Part shown: positions 48,370-59,694 of the stretch, one piece after another
Position numbering within the stretch: the first letter of the stretch is position 1
Layout: the number at the start of each line of letters is the position of its first letter
Notes under the pieces: generated by a model
What the model was told of the DNA's origin: nothing
Database searches by the model: none
The model's input: only the letters and a program-made list of their open reading frames with translations
NCBI GenBank assembly: GCA_017591395.1
Contig: WEDG01001500.1
Span: 62,001 to 126,000 of the forward strand
From: Schistocephalus solidus
Taxonomy: Eukaryota > Platyhelminthes > Cestoda > Diphyllobothriidea > Diphyllobothriidae
Direction: 5' to 3'
DNA length: 64,000 bases
Program-made: the position numbers and the translations under genes

Positions 48370-51300
48370 TATTCCCCATAAAATAACATTTATCTTTACT
48401 TCTGTTCGGGTAGTCGAAACCGTTTAGGTACCGTTTGAAATTAATGAAACGTGTTTTTTCACAATTGGAGCTACCTCATAAAGCACCAAGAATCTTATAA
48501 AAAGAAACTTAAAATGGACGAAAGGGCGGGGCAGTAATTAGTTTTAGCTTATTTTTAGTAAAACTCGTTCATACTTTCCGCATTAAAGGAACGTATTTAT
48601 TTAATTTTTTAGAAAGTATTTTGCACTATCTGAATCCCAAAATAATTGCTTAGAGAAATCATTCGTTGAACATTTGTTTTACTATTCATTAGTCAATTTC
48701 GGATAAAAATATTTTGGAATGCCATTTAAATCATTAACGATAAAGTAATTGTGAATATTTTAAATTGTTCAGCAAAACTGCAAAAAGAATAATTAACGTA
48801 AGATTGGCAAATATCCTAAATTTTTCCTGTAAACCCCTTTACAATTGTCTTTCCTTGAACTATTTCATCATTATTTCAAACTTTTAAAGCTATAGAAGGC
48901 CATCTTGATATAAATTATCTCTCACGGCTTCTATATTCTTGTCCTACAATTAGGTAACAAGGTAGATGCAAAATTCTACAAATTTGAGCCTGGCTACTGA
49001 TTGCATTAAACCCAGTGCATTATTTTCTGTACGTTTTTTAACGAAAGACAGCTTTTCTACGGTTATTCTGAGGAATCGCTGTTTTTTGTACCTAACATAC
49101 TTGATATGGTTTAAGTGTTTTAATTGCAATAGATTTTCTTCGATGAGTTTGCTGCTGCATTTTCAGAATGGATATTTTTGGACTGATTTGGTGCATTTGC
49201 CGCAGTTGAAAGAAATGTCATGCAAACATCTGTAAAAATGCAACTATATTGGCGTGCTTTTGAGGTTCAGTTACTGGATGCCTACAATACAATATCGCTA
49301 AATGTATGTTGAGTAAAGTTTTAGGTTTCGCCGCTTAAAATACTTAAGAGGAAATTAAAATAATGTAGGCAAACTTTTGGTTGCTAAGATATTATGAAAG
49401 TAAATGAACTTTTACCTCCTAGTTTTGGTCATTGGCATCATTCATATGCATCCACCTTCATAAATTAACATTTTGCTGCTTATAAGTCGTTGACATTCTT
49501 TTGGGCCTACTAAAATTATCCAGATGCCTTTTGGCGGCGAGATTTATAATAAGCTAAAAGTTATTGTCAGCCGACGTAACGTAACAAAACTGGCGAACTT
49601 TCGGCTAACGTCGGGTGGCCTTGAACATCGAAACTGGTAAAAAAACACTTGGTCTGTGTGAAACAATCAGAAATCAGAAAGTGATGAAATATTTTTGTCT
49701 CTGTCCATGGGCACGGACATTACAAACTTGATAAGTAATTCAAACACGCTACGTAAGAGAAAATGCAAATTGGGGAATTAAAGGCGCTAAATTGTTTGAT
49801 GAAACTTAATTTAACTTGTCTTTTGGCCAACTGAGTTCAGTACTGATTGAAAAGCAGTTTAATTGATGCTCCGGTCGGTAAACGAACACTCTTCAATGGC
49901 GTAGCATACAGAACCTATAATAATCGATGCGCTCGGACCACGAATCGCAAAGCAATAAGCGGTGGCGTTTGTTTGTCGTTTAGTTCTTGTAACCTTAGTC
50001 AAAACCAGTATACACTTGACACCTCTCTGCAGAAGACCTGACTGATTGCATATTAATTTGCCAATTTGAAGAATATACGAATTATAACGATACTTCACTC
50101 ATAAAATACTTTAAAAAACTGTAAATATCTGCACCTAGAAGCAAGCCGAACATAGACTGAATCGACTCCGTATTAGTAACCTATGTACCAGGCACCCTTT
50201 AAGCAAGGTGGATAAATCTTAATTCGCTTGGTATGTGTATTGCTTTGGTGCTCTTACCAGGGTATTCTGAAAACATTGAGACACCAGGAATCTAATTTAA
50301 GACTGTCAACCAGACAATCTGATTTATGAGCTGGCCCGTAACAGTGTCCACACAAAACAAACTTTCCAACACCCAGATGCACGTATCAGCGAGCATAAGT
50401 ACGTTTCTTACAATCACCGAATACCACAGAGAAGAGAGTAAAGTCATCGTGTTATCCAGAACTGTAATCTATTTTGGACGAAAAAACAAGGTGTATTTAA
50501 AAGTGCTTTTTTGACCGTCTGACTGGAAGTGCCAGCGCTACTGGGAGGGTGAACATAATGAATATGGCCATAAGCAGAGGTTAGCTCTTAGGATCTGTTT
50601 AAAACGTTACTATCAGAAACATTCGTGCAGTTTTTTTATGTTTAGAATTTATTTATTTCCTTCTTTGATTATATTTTCAAAAGTTGGCCGTTGGCTGAAA
50701 TCTTGGAAGAATCCCATGTGTTTTGACTGTAAAAAAACTTAGAACCACACATCTATTGATTAATCCTGATTTTGTTGACGATATTGCCGCACTGCATTAC
50801 AGTTGCAAATGAATGATATGGTTAAATCACTCGCTTAGTTCAGCAAAACCAGCGAAATCAAAATATTTTGTAACTAGTCTTCCAACGAGGAGACTATATT
50901 CTCGATATTTATGAATCGGTTCCTCAAAAAGTACACGAGTTAAAATATTTCAGAATTTGTTGTAAAATCGCCCAATATGGGAGCGCGAGTGCTATCCAAA
51001 TCAATACTGCTCGCAGGATTTTGCCAGCTTAGAAAGTAAATATGCACCTCATTGTAGTTCCCCTATCACAAAAGAGATCATCGTGTGCCGTACACCTGTC
51101 CAACGTTTCCTCTTGTAAGATTGTGAGTTCTGGGTTATGCCTTGAGAGGTCAATTAAGAGTACATGTATTCACATACCCCTGCTTGAAAAGCAAATTTCA
51201 AGCAAACACCGCAGTCTTCGTCTTGAATGGTCTAGTTCACACTTGCTCTGTCAATAGCGCAAGCACATCTACACAGACAACAGAAGCCCTGTGATGCAGC

Positions 51301-53280
51301 CCTTACTTTGATGCGGCTACACGCTTAGAGACAGTGCAGAATGGGGATCCAATCAAATTCTGTTTCTGCATACAGGTAGCTTTTGAACCTTCTGCATGCT
51401 TTCTCTAATACTGGAGGAAAGGTGAGTCAAACTCACCAGATGAGTTGCCATAGATCGCTAAAAGAAGATCGACACAAAACGCGCCACCATGAAGACAGGC
51501 AAGATCAGACATGATTGCAGTCGTACCAAGTATGGAAATATCTGTCATTACTTTTCCTTGCGGACGTTTACTTAACGTGCTATCCGATGAAGTTATTTAC
51601 CTCAATTTTGCGTTTTACCAGGATGTAGAAGTTGTTCCTATCATTTAAAAGAAGAGCTGCAGGTTAAATAAGACTTTTTTCCGAAGGACGTAAACTTTGT
51701 CCACCATGTACAAATATTTCAGGACGCCCCTGTATGATTTGTGAAAATATCCTATGCAAACAATGGAAAAATGTCTGCTAACTTTAAAACAAGCTAAATT
51801 TGGACCTAGATTGCCAATAAATGCTCAAATATATACTGAGACTTCTTATCTGTCAAGTTGGCTATGATGAGTGCCAGTTATTTGGCTCGATGTTCAGACG
51901 ATATCTGATTATCGTTTAAACTGTATGTTTCGCAGTAGACTAACTGTGTAGTTTGCTACTTAAACCTTCTTCTGTCTGTCTGAGTTTGAATACGCTGGCT
52001 AGCGATTAACAACTTGAGCTACGAAACCGCACAATGCTTTAGTTAACAGTATAAACTATAAATGCATTAATAAATTTGTATTCAGGATTTTTAGCAGCGC
52101 AGTGCATTCTCATCAATACTGGACTCCCTGATTCTGCGCCAAAAAGGCTTGAAACGACAGAATTTGAGGTCAGATAAAATTCTTTCCGATTTATATTAAC
52201 CCCCAGAATCTGCTATTTTGCCTCGGAAAGGCTGTCAAATATAATCTAACTGCCTGAGAAAAGGTTAATTTCAGTCTCCCTAAAACCTCTTATAGTTCCA
52301 TATTGAAAGAATCAAAACATTGGCAGTGTGGATTTCTATAAATATCTTAACTATGGATCCTTTCAAATCATCTCGGCACAGTGCCGACCTTCCTATGTGT
52401 GACAGGTGTTAACGACAATTTCCGCCACTTTGAATGTCAAACGCAGGTTACTAAAGGTTGGAAATAACTTTTTGAATATAATTCAGTACTAATTGACATT
52501 ATCCATTGCCGCGCCTTCTAATATCTGCAGTGACTCAAAGGAAACTTTAGATATATTTAACATCCAAAAATGTCACTGCTGACTCAGAGTGCTTTTACCG
52601 AAGTTTCCCGAACAGTTCAAATTCATTCTTACAGTTTCGCAAGCTTACATAGGTGACTTCAGGGAAGGCTAGATTTACTACGCTATGACAGTTAATCAGG
52701 TAGCGAAGGTTTTATTCTTTTCATGATTATCTGCTTCTATTTTTTAAGGCCTATTTTGCGTCATTTATTGGTTGGTTTCGTAAACCACGAGGAGCATTTC
52801 AGAAAACATGTTACTAACGAGCACATGGCCCATCTGAACTTGAAATACATTGATGGACATTCGCCCCTTTTAGTGCAATGATGTTTAGCAGCTAAGGTTG
52901 ATTGTCGTTTTTGCTCTTTAAGAGTGCTAACCGGCGCAACAACGTGCAACTGCTTAAGTTGACTTCAGTCAGGACAAAATCGTTTGTCTGACACCCGCTT
53001 ATTTGTCGCAGTGTGTTAATATCGACAATGGTCTGTAGAGCAAAATTGTTTTCAATCAGCTGCCAGAAGAAAACGTGCAGATTTTCAAAGAAGCCTATTT
53101 TGCTAGATAAAACGCCTAAGGTAAATTTAACTGGAAAAGTTGAATGTTTTTGTGGTAAATAAATATTTATCCATGACTAAAATACTCCGGTACATGATTG
53201 TTTTCCATCTGGGTGTTCTAAATTTAAAGTAAACTTTTTTGGTTATGTAAAATCGGTTAGAGCCATATAGTTTTGCTCGT
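48370..53280. other. No gene seen
   Basis: About 5 kb without a recognisable domain, RNA or repeat. The stretch at 50940-51550 is slightly GC-richer and may be an unrecognised repeat. Frames at 48966-49235 and 51042-51257 match nothing I know. Confidence 0.4.
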
Positions 53281-53429
53281 TAAAGCGTAGGCAAATTGTA
53301 TACTCATTCAAAATTTCGAAAGCTGCTAGATGTTTTTCTAAAAGGACTTACCTTGCAAGCTCAGCAGCCCATTAGCCTAACAGGATGGCATTATGACTCT
53401 TCCGAGATTCATACATCAAGAGGTATTGC

Positions 53430-53690
53430 TATTCCTATGGCTGAAAATAATGTCGCCCTTAGGTCAACGATAGAGCGTAAATTGAACGTCGGTGGTTCGA
53501 ATCCGTATGCTGACGAACTACTCCTTGTCGTAAAAATATACGTACTTCCGCAGTGTGATATAATAAATAAGATCTTAGGCATCGGGTTTTTTTCTTCTTG
53601 TAGCGTTCTCTGTTATCTATGTCAGTGCCTTGTGACTCGTCAAATAGAGCCTGCCTTTCGATGTGTTCACTAAAAAGCAGCCACCACACT
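53430..53690 (+). mobile_element. tRNA-like SINE head
   Basis: TTAGGTCAACGATAGAGC (53459-53476, A-box-like) is followed after 17 bases by an exact polymerase III B box GGTTCGAATCC (53494-53504), the spacing of a tRNA gene. The D arm is weak and no anticodon stem is clear, so I call it a SINE head rather than a tRNA gene. GC-rich repeat sequence follows to about 54800 and may be its body or a neighbouring element. Confidence 0.5.
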
Positions 53691-54227
53691 GATTGGGATG
53701 TCACCCAAAGTATCGCCAGCGCAGTGAGCACTGTCGACTGTATTAATCAGTATGTGAACTACTATCACCTACAGGGGGCATCAACTCGGCCGCCCAAAAC
53801 CCAAAGTGTCCAGTCCTATCGTCAACCGGCCATCGTCCCCTCCTACGTGCACTCAGTCCACCCACTCCCAACTTTTATAGATCCTGGCCATTCTTGTGTT
53901 TTCCCCTCCCCTACAATCGGGCTGAAGGAACGTGACCGTAGGTTTCCGATGTTTTTAATCATCGCTTACGGCTACCCTAGGTTCAACGAGTCACTTGGTC
54001 CCATCCAGCTGGCAATAATGCCCCTACCCTTTGATAGTTCGAGCAGCTCAAGCGACGAGAGACGACTGTCCCTCCCAGGGTGCAGTGGTGACTGCGTGCA
54101 AATTTTTCACCATAAAGCATACTCCTTCCAACGCCCTGAATCACCGCCCCCGCCCACGCAGTCCTTTAAATTGCAAATTGAAGTCAACACGACAGTGAGT
54201 GAGCGTAGGCGCAGTTTAGCTAGATAG
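53619..54227 (+). other. 202-codon open frame in a repeat island
   Basis: This is the longest uninterrupted frame in the window. It is rich in Pro and Ser, with a run of six Ser (PFDSSSSSSDERRLSLPG) and PESPPPPTQSF near the end; no signal peptide, transmembrane segment or known domain is seen. Its 3' third overlaps repeat R2, which recurs at 57182-57325 without an open frame, and a tRNA-like SINE head lies just upstream. It is therefore more likely a chance frame in GC-rich repeat DNA than a gene. A repeat-derived exon is the alternative. Confidence 0.25.
54084..54225 (+). repeat. Dispersed repeat R2, copy 1
   Basis: This aligns with 57189-57325. Landmarks are AGTGGTGACTGCG/GGTGGTGACTGCG, TAAAGCATACT, TCACCGCCC, a run ending AAATTGCAAATTGAAGT/AAATGACAAATCAAAGT, and GCGTA-GC-CAGTTTA. 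It is clearly homologous, in direct orientation, and of unknown family. Confidence 0.65.
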
Positions 54228-54239
54228 TTAGTCCACGCT

Positions 54240-54800
54240 CGGGCACATAATGCATGAAAGGTGTAGCGGCCGAGGATGTCAAGGATAGCACACACTGTGG
54301 AGTATATCACTAGGACCAGCTCTAGCCATATAACGTCGGCAGAATCGTTAAGCACTTCATCACGCACACCTGTATAGATAGCAGGAGAGAATAAGTTTAT
54401 AACGTAAGGTATCTATGTTAACAGTAACAAATTTTAGATAGTAAAAGAGAAATATAAAGATACAAGCGAATACTGGGGACCTATACAATCGATCCGTTTG
54501 GAGTGGGAGGTGGTCACGAATGATCAGTAAGATACCGGTGGGGAGTGCAGCGCTGTTGGCAAATGCGGGTGAGGGTCGTGAAGATGCTGACGGTCAGGGA
54601 CTTTCGAGACGGTACGACGGCGGTAATGAGGGGAGATGTCAGTGGTAGGGAGAGAAGAAACACCGGCCATCTTCACAGACAATCGATCACACCATTCCCA
54701 TCCGGGATCAACGCGAAAAGTGTTCCCAGTCCATTCAAACAATTCTGTTGGAACTGTGGTTTGTTACAAAGGTAAGGGTAAAACTAAACTTCTTGACACA
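54240..54800. other. GC-rich repeat-like island, no gene
   Basis: This stretch has base composition unlike the AT-rich background (for example around 54540-54720) and short overlapping frames on both strands (54545-54866 plus, 54524-54742 minus). It is probably the rest of a repeat element continuing from 53430-54230. No domain was recognised. Confidence 0.35.
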
Positions 54801-55119
54801 TCTCAAACGTGGCGCAGTTTTCACGTTTGTCTGAGGCATTCCGGAAAGTGTAATTTTCTCGCATAAAGTTTGTTTTTAGGAATTTTATCCTTCAACTTTT
54901 TATGATACTCCGCTATTTCTTACGTGGAGAAAACATTCGATGTCAATACATGTCTTACAACTTAAGTCTGTATTAGTGTGTTTTCTATTAAATTGATTTA
55001 ATCTAACTGTAAAGCGTTCAGAAAAGAAATCCTGGTTCGCATGGAAATTTAAATATTGCTCCGGATAAATCATGTGAATTAGGGTATAAATATGCATGTC
55101 CGCTCCCTAAGCGGACCGC

Positions 55120-55394
55120 TTGGTATATGCGCTGGACGAACACGGGGGCAGATCAAGATGCGGTGGGCGTTATTCGGGTTGAGCTCCTATAAAAAATGTC
55201 AAACATGAAGAGGCTTGGTGGCATGCGTAGGTGTACGTTCACGCCGCACCAGCCACTTGCCATTTATGGCACTCCCACTCCGTGGGATCTATTTCAGGCG
55301 TGGCGGGAGGGTCAGGAGAGTCTCCGGCCGTGCCAGTTGCCTGCGCCCGAACCCATCTCTGGTTTTTTTGACTCTGTCTTGACATTGGACACAG
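55120..55394. other. GC-rich repeat-like island upstream of R1 copy 2
   Basis: This GC-rich stretch runs directly into repeat R1 and contains a 68-codon frame at 55196-55402 without a known domain. Its composition suggests the 5' part of a longer R1-bearing element. I did not find this part at the other R1 copies. Confidence 0.35.
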
Positions 55395-55540
55395 TCGGGT
55401 GAGGGAGAGAGAGAGTGCAGTAGCTGCAGCACAAGTCTACTTAATCTAAAAAACTAATTAACGTGCATGTCACCGTTCCTGTATCACCCTGCTATGGAGC
55501 ATACGGTGGAGCTCATCGATTTCCGACGGTCGAACTGTGA
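55395..55540 (+). repeat. Dispersed repeat R1, copy 2
   Basis: This matches copies at 1930-2055 and 63230-63340. It includes a short GA-rich run followed by GTGCAGTAGCTGC, AAGTC, ATGTCACCG, CACCCTGCTATGG and CATACGGTGG. It ends just before the long duplication that starts near 55556. Confidence 0.55.
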
Positions 55541-55555
55541 AATATGCGTGTTATT

Positions 55556-57180
55556 TTTAAAAAACCTGAAGTTAGTTTCTTTTTCAAAATATTTCATTTG
55601 ATGATTTGTGTTATTTAATGTCCTAGAAAGCAGCCATAGAGCCCAGAAACTTCCTGTTTAGTGCAGCCCTATTAGTCCAGCAAACGCAAATATTCCACAA
55701 GTCAGGGCAAAATACGCTGTTTCATGTAGTTTGTTTTTATGATGAGCATATGTTAAGGCTCTTTTGTTCAATGTAGTGTCAGCTGGTACTTAAGTTGGTA
55801 GCAAAACGCACAGGTCATTAGCAGCTTGAACGAAATTTTCCTATTGATATGGCCACCCCTTAATTAATTTATAATCATAGGCCAAAGTCTGAGTAAAAAA
55901 ATATAAATGTCCTGTCTTTCATATAAAGAGACAAGTGCGTACGTTCGCCGAGAGCAAACAACTTATTCATGTCTTTCAAAACGGTACATGAGTTGGCCAA
56001 ATTTTCTGATTTTGTCTTCGATTTTCCGTTGTAAAATGATTGATACCTTTTTCATTACTAATTGGAGAAAAAAAATACTTTTTCATTAAGTTAAGAATTT
56101 GAGATATTTTGTAATTGGGCAACATCATTTTTGCTTATTATTTTTTATGAATTATTACTGTGCACGGTGATTAGACTTCACATTTAAGTGGAGCTACGTA
56201 ATGATCCCAACCACTACCAGTAAAATGGAGAAAGTTACACAATTCAACAGGATATTTGACTCTTTCATAAATTGTCTAATTTTGAAAATTTTGATCAATG
56301 CAAAATATAGAACTGCGTTTTTGGAGAGTTAATTGAGAGCACGTTAGGATGATAAATTTTTCAGAGATATTCAATGGATACTGTTGATGCCAGTACAACT
56401 TCCGCTCGTCAAAAGCAGCACGATTATGTGATGGAAATAAATTTCTCTTGATACACAAAAAATTGTATTCTTGCGGTTGCACCTGCTAGTTATCCTTCCT
56501 TGTCTTAATCCCTAACCGGCCATTGGCATATTATTTAATTAAAGTGTTTATTCGCATGAAGTCCGTATAGGTGAAATCTAATTAAATGCTTTTTGGTATG
56601 ATAGGCAATGCAAGAACGGAAAAACAACACCTACTTCTCGAAACAAATTTCTGGAACAAAAAGGCGAACTAACGACATTAGGTTTACTGCTATAGTGCAT
56701 ATTACGCAAATTCGTGCAAGAAATTAAAAGGTTACATGCATAGGACAGCCATTCTAACACTGTTTTTTAAGCCCTTTTATATACTCGGTTATATGCATGG
56801 ACAATATTTGTACAATTCTAAAATTATCGTTTCCTCGTTTGACATTAATTTTCACATTTCACATTAGCGCCTATCCTTGAAAAATTGTTATTTCCAACCA
56901 AGTTTCAATGACTTCCAATATTGCGTTTACTCTAATTTATTTAAAAGCTGTTCCTTAGTAAATTATTGTTCTATTAAAGAATTTAGGCCAGTTTCGGATT
57001 GATAAGCGAATTGTCATTATGTTTTGCATATTGCATGTGCTGCATTACCTATGCATGGATTTTGCACGCGATTTCATCCCAACCTACAAGTGGACCAGGC
57101 CTGAAGTGCAGAAAGAAAATTTTCTATCTCGAGTAAGTGAAGCGTTATAGAAGAAGCGAGTACAGCTAACTCGAATACTT
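55556..57180 (+). repeat. Diverged direct duplication, left copy
   Basis: This aligns along its whole length with 58118-59690 at an offset of about 2.5 kb. Shared landmarks in order: CAAATATTCCACAAGT; GTTGATGCCA/GTTGACGCCA; TGAC-TC/GATTAGACTTCA against GATCTGACTTCA; TCTTAATCC; ACTTCCGTATAGG/AGTCCGTATAGG; TTTCCTC-TTTGAC-TTA; ACTTCCAATA-TGCGTTTAC; and GCTATAGAAGAA/GTTATAGAAGAA. Identity is roughly 60-70 percent by eye, with indels. No coding frame is conserved. It is either an old segmental tandem duplication or two copies of a long non-coding element. Confidence 0.7.
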
Positions 57181-57188
57181 TATTAGCT

Positions 57189-57325
57189 GGTGGTGACTGC
57201 GCGCACAGTGTTTTGCAGTAAAGCATACTTTCTGAATTCACCTGGATCACCGCCCTCATTCAATCAGTAGTTCAAATGACAAATCAAAGTGAAGAAAATA
57301 GTGGGTAAGCGTATGCACAGTTTAA
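57189..57325 (+). repeat. Dispersed repeat R2, copy 2
   Basis: This is the second copy of the 54084-54225 repeat. It sits immediately after the left copy of the long duplication and is absent after the right copy (59690), so it either inserted at that edge or marks a junction. Confidence 0.6.
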
Positions 57326-57479
57326 CATAAAACAAGGTAGGGATGCCTCATATGGCCGAATTAACGGGATACGGAACTGGGAACCGCCTCGCCCACTTAA
57401 AAAAGGTGATCTTACGGGAAATATCAGGAAAAGAAAATATGTCTGTATCTTGACGCTAAAAGATATCACAACTTAAAAC

Positions 57480-57650
57480 CAAACTGTAACCTTAATCTTA
57501 ACCCTAGCCCTACCCTAAGCCGAAACCTTACAGTTAGCATGACAATACTCTTAGCTGTTAGCCAAATTATGGCACTTAAACCCAACTATGGCCTTAACCT
57601 CGAACTTAAACCTAACCCTAAACCTTGACTTAATTTTAAAATTAATTTTC
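57480..57650 (+). repeat. Degenerate CCCTAA-like repeat tract
   Basis: Irregular repeats of AACCCTA, CCTTAA and AACCTAACCCTAAA occur through this stretch, for example CCCTAGCCCTACCCTAAGCC. They resemble the animal telomere hexamer (CCCTAA) but are too degenerate for a functional array. They could be an interstitial telomere relic or a simple minisatellite. Confidence 0.5.
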
Positions 57651-58117
57651 TGCGGAATTTAACTCAAAGCCACATGTATTGTGAACGGTTCCCAATCCCG
57701 TTTCCTGTCTAGGTGGCCATAAAAGGCATTCTTACCTAAAACCAACTAGCTCGGCCATCTAAGGTGGCTTAACGCATGAAGGAGGAGGGAGACATTCTAT
57801 GTTATCGGTTCTTAGCACCCGGAATATGTCGCACCATATGCGTTTGCTAATTTATTCTGATAAATATAATTTCCTCACATGCAAATGGGTTGAAAGAATT
57901 TTACCATATGCATTTGGAAAGAACGGACTTGTTTTACCTTTGAGACATTTTCGATGTTATTACCTGTCCTAGAAAATATTTTTGAATAGGTGTGTTCTTC
58001 TTTTATAATAATTTAAGAAACATGAAGAAGATATCACAAAAGAAGCTGTTTCGCTTGAAAATATAATTTTCGTTCCAAGTGAATTAGGTGAATTAAAGTG
58101 TGAATAGGCCTGTTTTG

Positions 58118-59690
58118 TTCCAAAACTGAAAGGTTTTCTTTTTAAAATTTTCTACTGCAACAATGTGATTTTAGGTTCTATAAAAGGTCATAAAACCCAT
58201 GGCATAACTTTTTGACTGTATTCCTACTAGTTTGGCATTAGCAAATATTCCACAAGTAATGGTGAAAACACAGCTTCCAGTGAATGTTTTATCATTGAGT
58301 ACATTTTAAGGTAATTTTGTGCCAACTATTTTCTGCTGGTGTCGTTTTAAGAAATGATATTTTCTTATCCATATGACCACTCTTTTTGTATATTTATAAT
58401 CTTAAAAGGAAGTCAAAGAAAATGCAAAGGAAAAGAAAAGGTCTCCCATATAAAGCCAAAAGTGGACTTAAAACATTTTCATCTTTCAATAAACGGCATA
58501 AGTGAGTCAGGCATTCTGAATTCATCCGCTACTTTACGTTGAAGTAAACTATGAATTATTTTTGCATTAGTCGTCAAAGTAAATTACCAAAATAATTTTT
58601 CAAGAGGTATGTAGTTAGTGAACTGAACGAGGCCATAGTTCTGTATTTCTACTGTCCTCGGCGATCTGACTTCAAGTTTCAGTGAGTCTTCGCCTTCGAT
58701 CCAATCCACCAGCTGTAAAATTAAGAAAGTTCAATAGCTCAACATAAAAGTAGAAACTTTAAAAAAAGTCTTAGTTTAAAGGCTTTGATAAACGCAAACT
58801 ACAGAACAGCGATTCTGGGCAGTCGAGTGATAATCTTTTAAGGCTACAATCATTCACTTATATTTCAAGAACACCGTTGACGCCAATGCAATCCGCAGCT
58901 GCCAAAAACTGTACAATTCTAGCATTGCGCAAATATCCCTTGAAAAGCATAAAATTGGTATTATATGCTTGCGGCTGCTAGCTTTTTTTCCAGTTCTTAA
59001 TCCAAAACTGGCCCCTTGGCACGTGATCTAATGAAAGCGCTTATTCTTGTGACTTCCGTATAGGCAAACTCTAAGGTAATTCCCTTTGAATCGGTCAACA
59101 GCATTTCCACCAGTACAAAAACGGGAAAACAAGGCATAAATCTTGCAAATTTCTTTTTGAACAAATAACCAAAAATATGGCATTTGATTAATTAACTTAT
59201 GGCAATATAATCTAAATCCGAGAAGAAATGTTAAAAAAAAACATGCAGAAGAAGACCATTTTAAAGGCGATTGTTTTAAGTCGTTTTATATTTTCGTTTT
59301 TTGCATGGATAATCTTTATAATCCATTGAAAATTTGTGTTTCCTCATTTGACGTTACTTTTATATTTTACATTAACATTTTCCCAGTGAAAATCATTATT
59401 TCCTACCTATTTAGTAGTACTTCCAATAGTGCGTTTACCCTTTTGTTTAGTTAGAAGGTGGTTATTATTAACTGATCATTGCTGTTGACGCAGTTAAGAA
59501 ATTTCCTGAGTAATCAGTAAATTTTGTGAATTTAATGCGTATTTTGTGTGCTACCTCACCTACGGTACGGATTCCGCACATGCTATGGTCCCAAACTTTT
59601 AACAGATCAGATTTAAAGTGCTGAGCGAAGGTCCTCTATTCTGAATAAAGAAGGTGCTATAGAAGAAATTATTACAGCCGACCGTATATC
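58118..59690 (+). repeat. Diverged direct duplication, right copy
   Basis: This is the partner of 55556-57180 with the same order of landmarks. The intervening 57180-58118 stretch holds repeat R2 and the CCCTAA-like tract and has no counterpart after 59690. The copies differ by many substitutions and small indels and share no long open frame. Confidence 0.7.
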
Positions 59691-59694
59691 CCTA

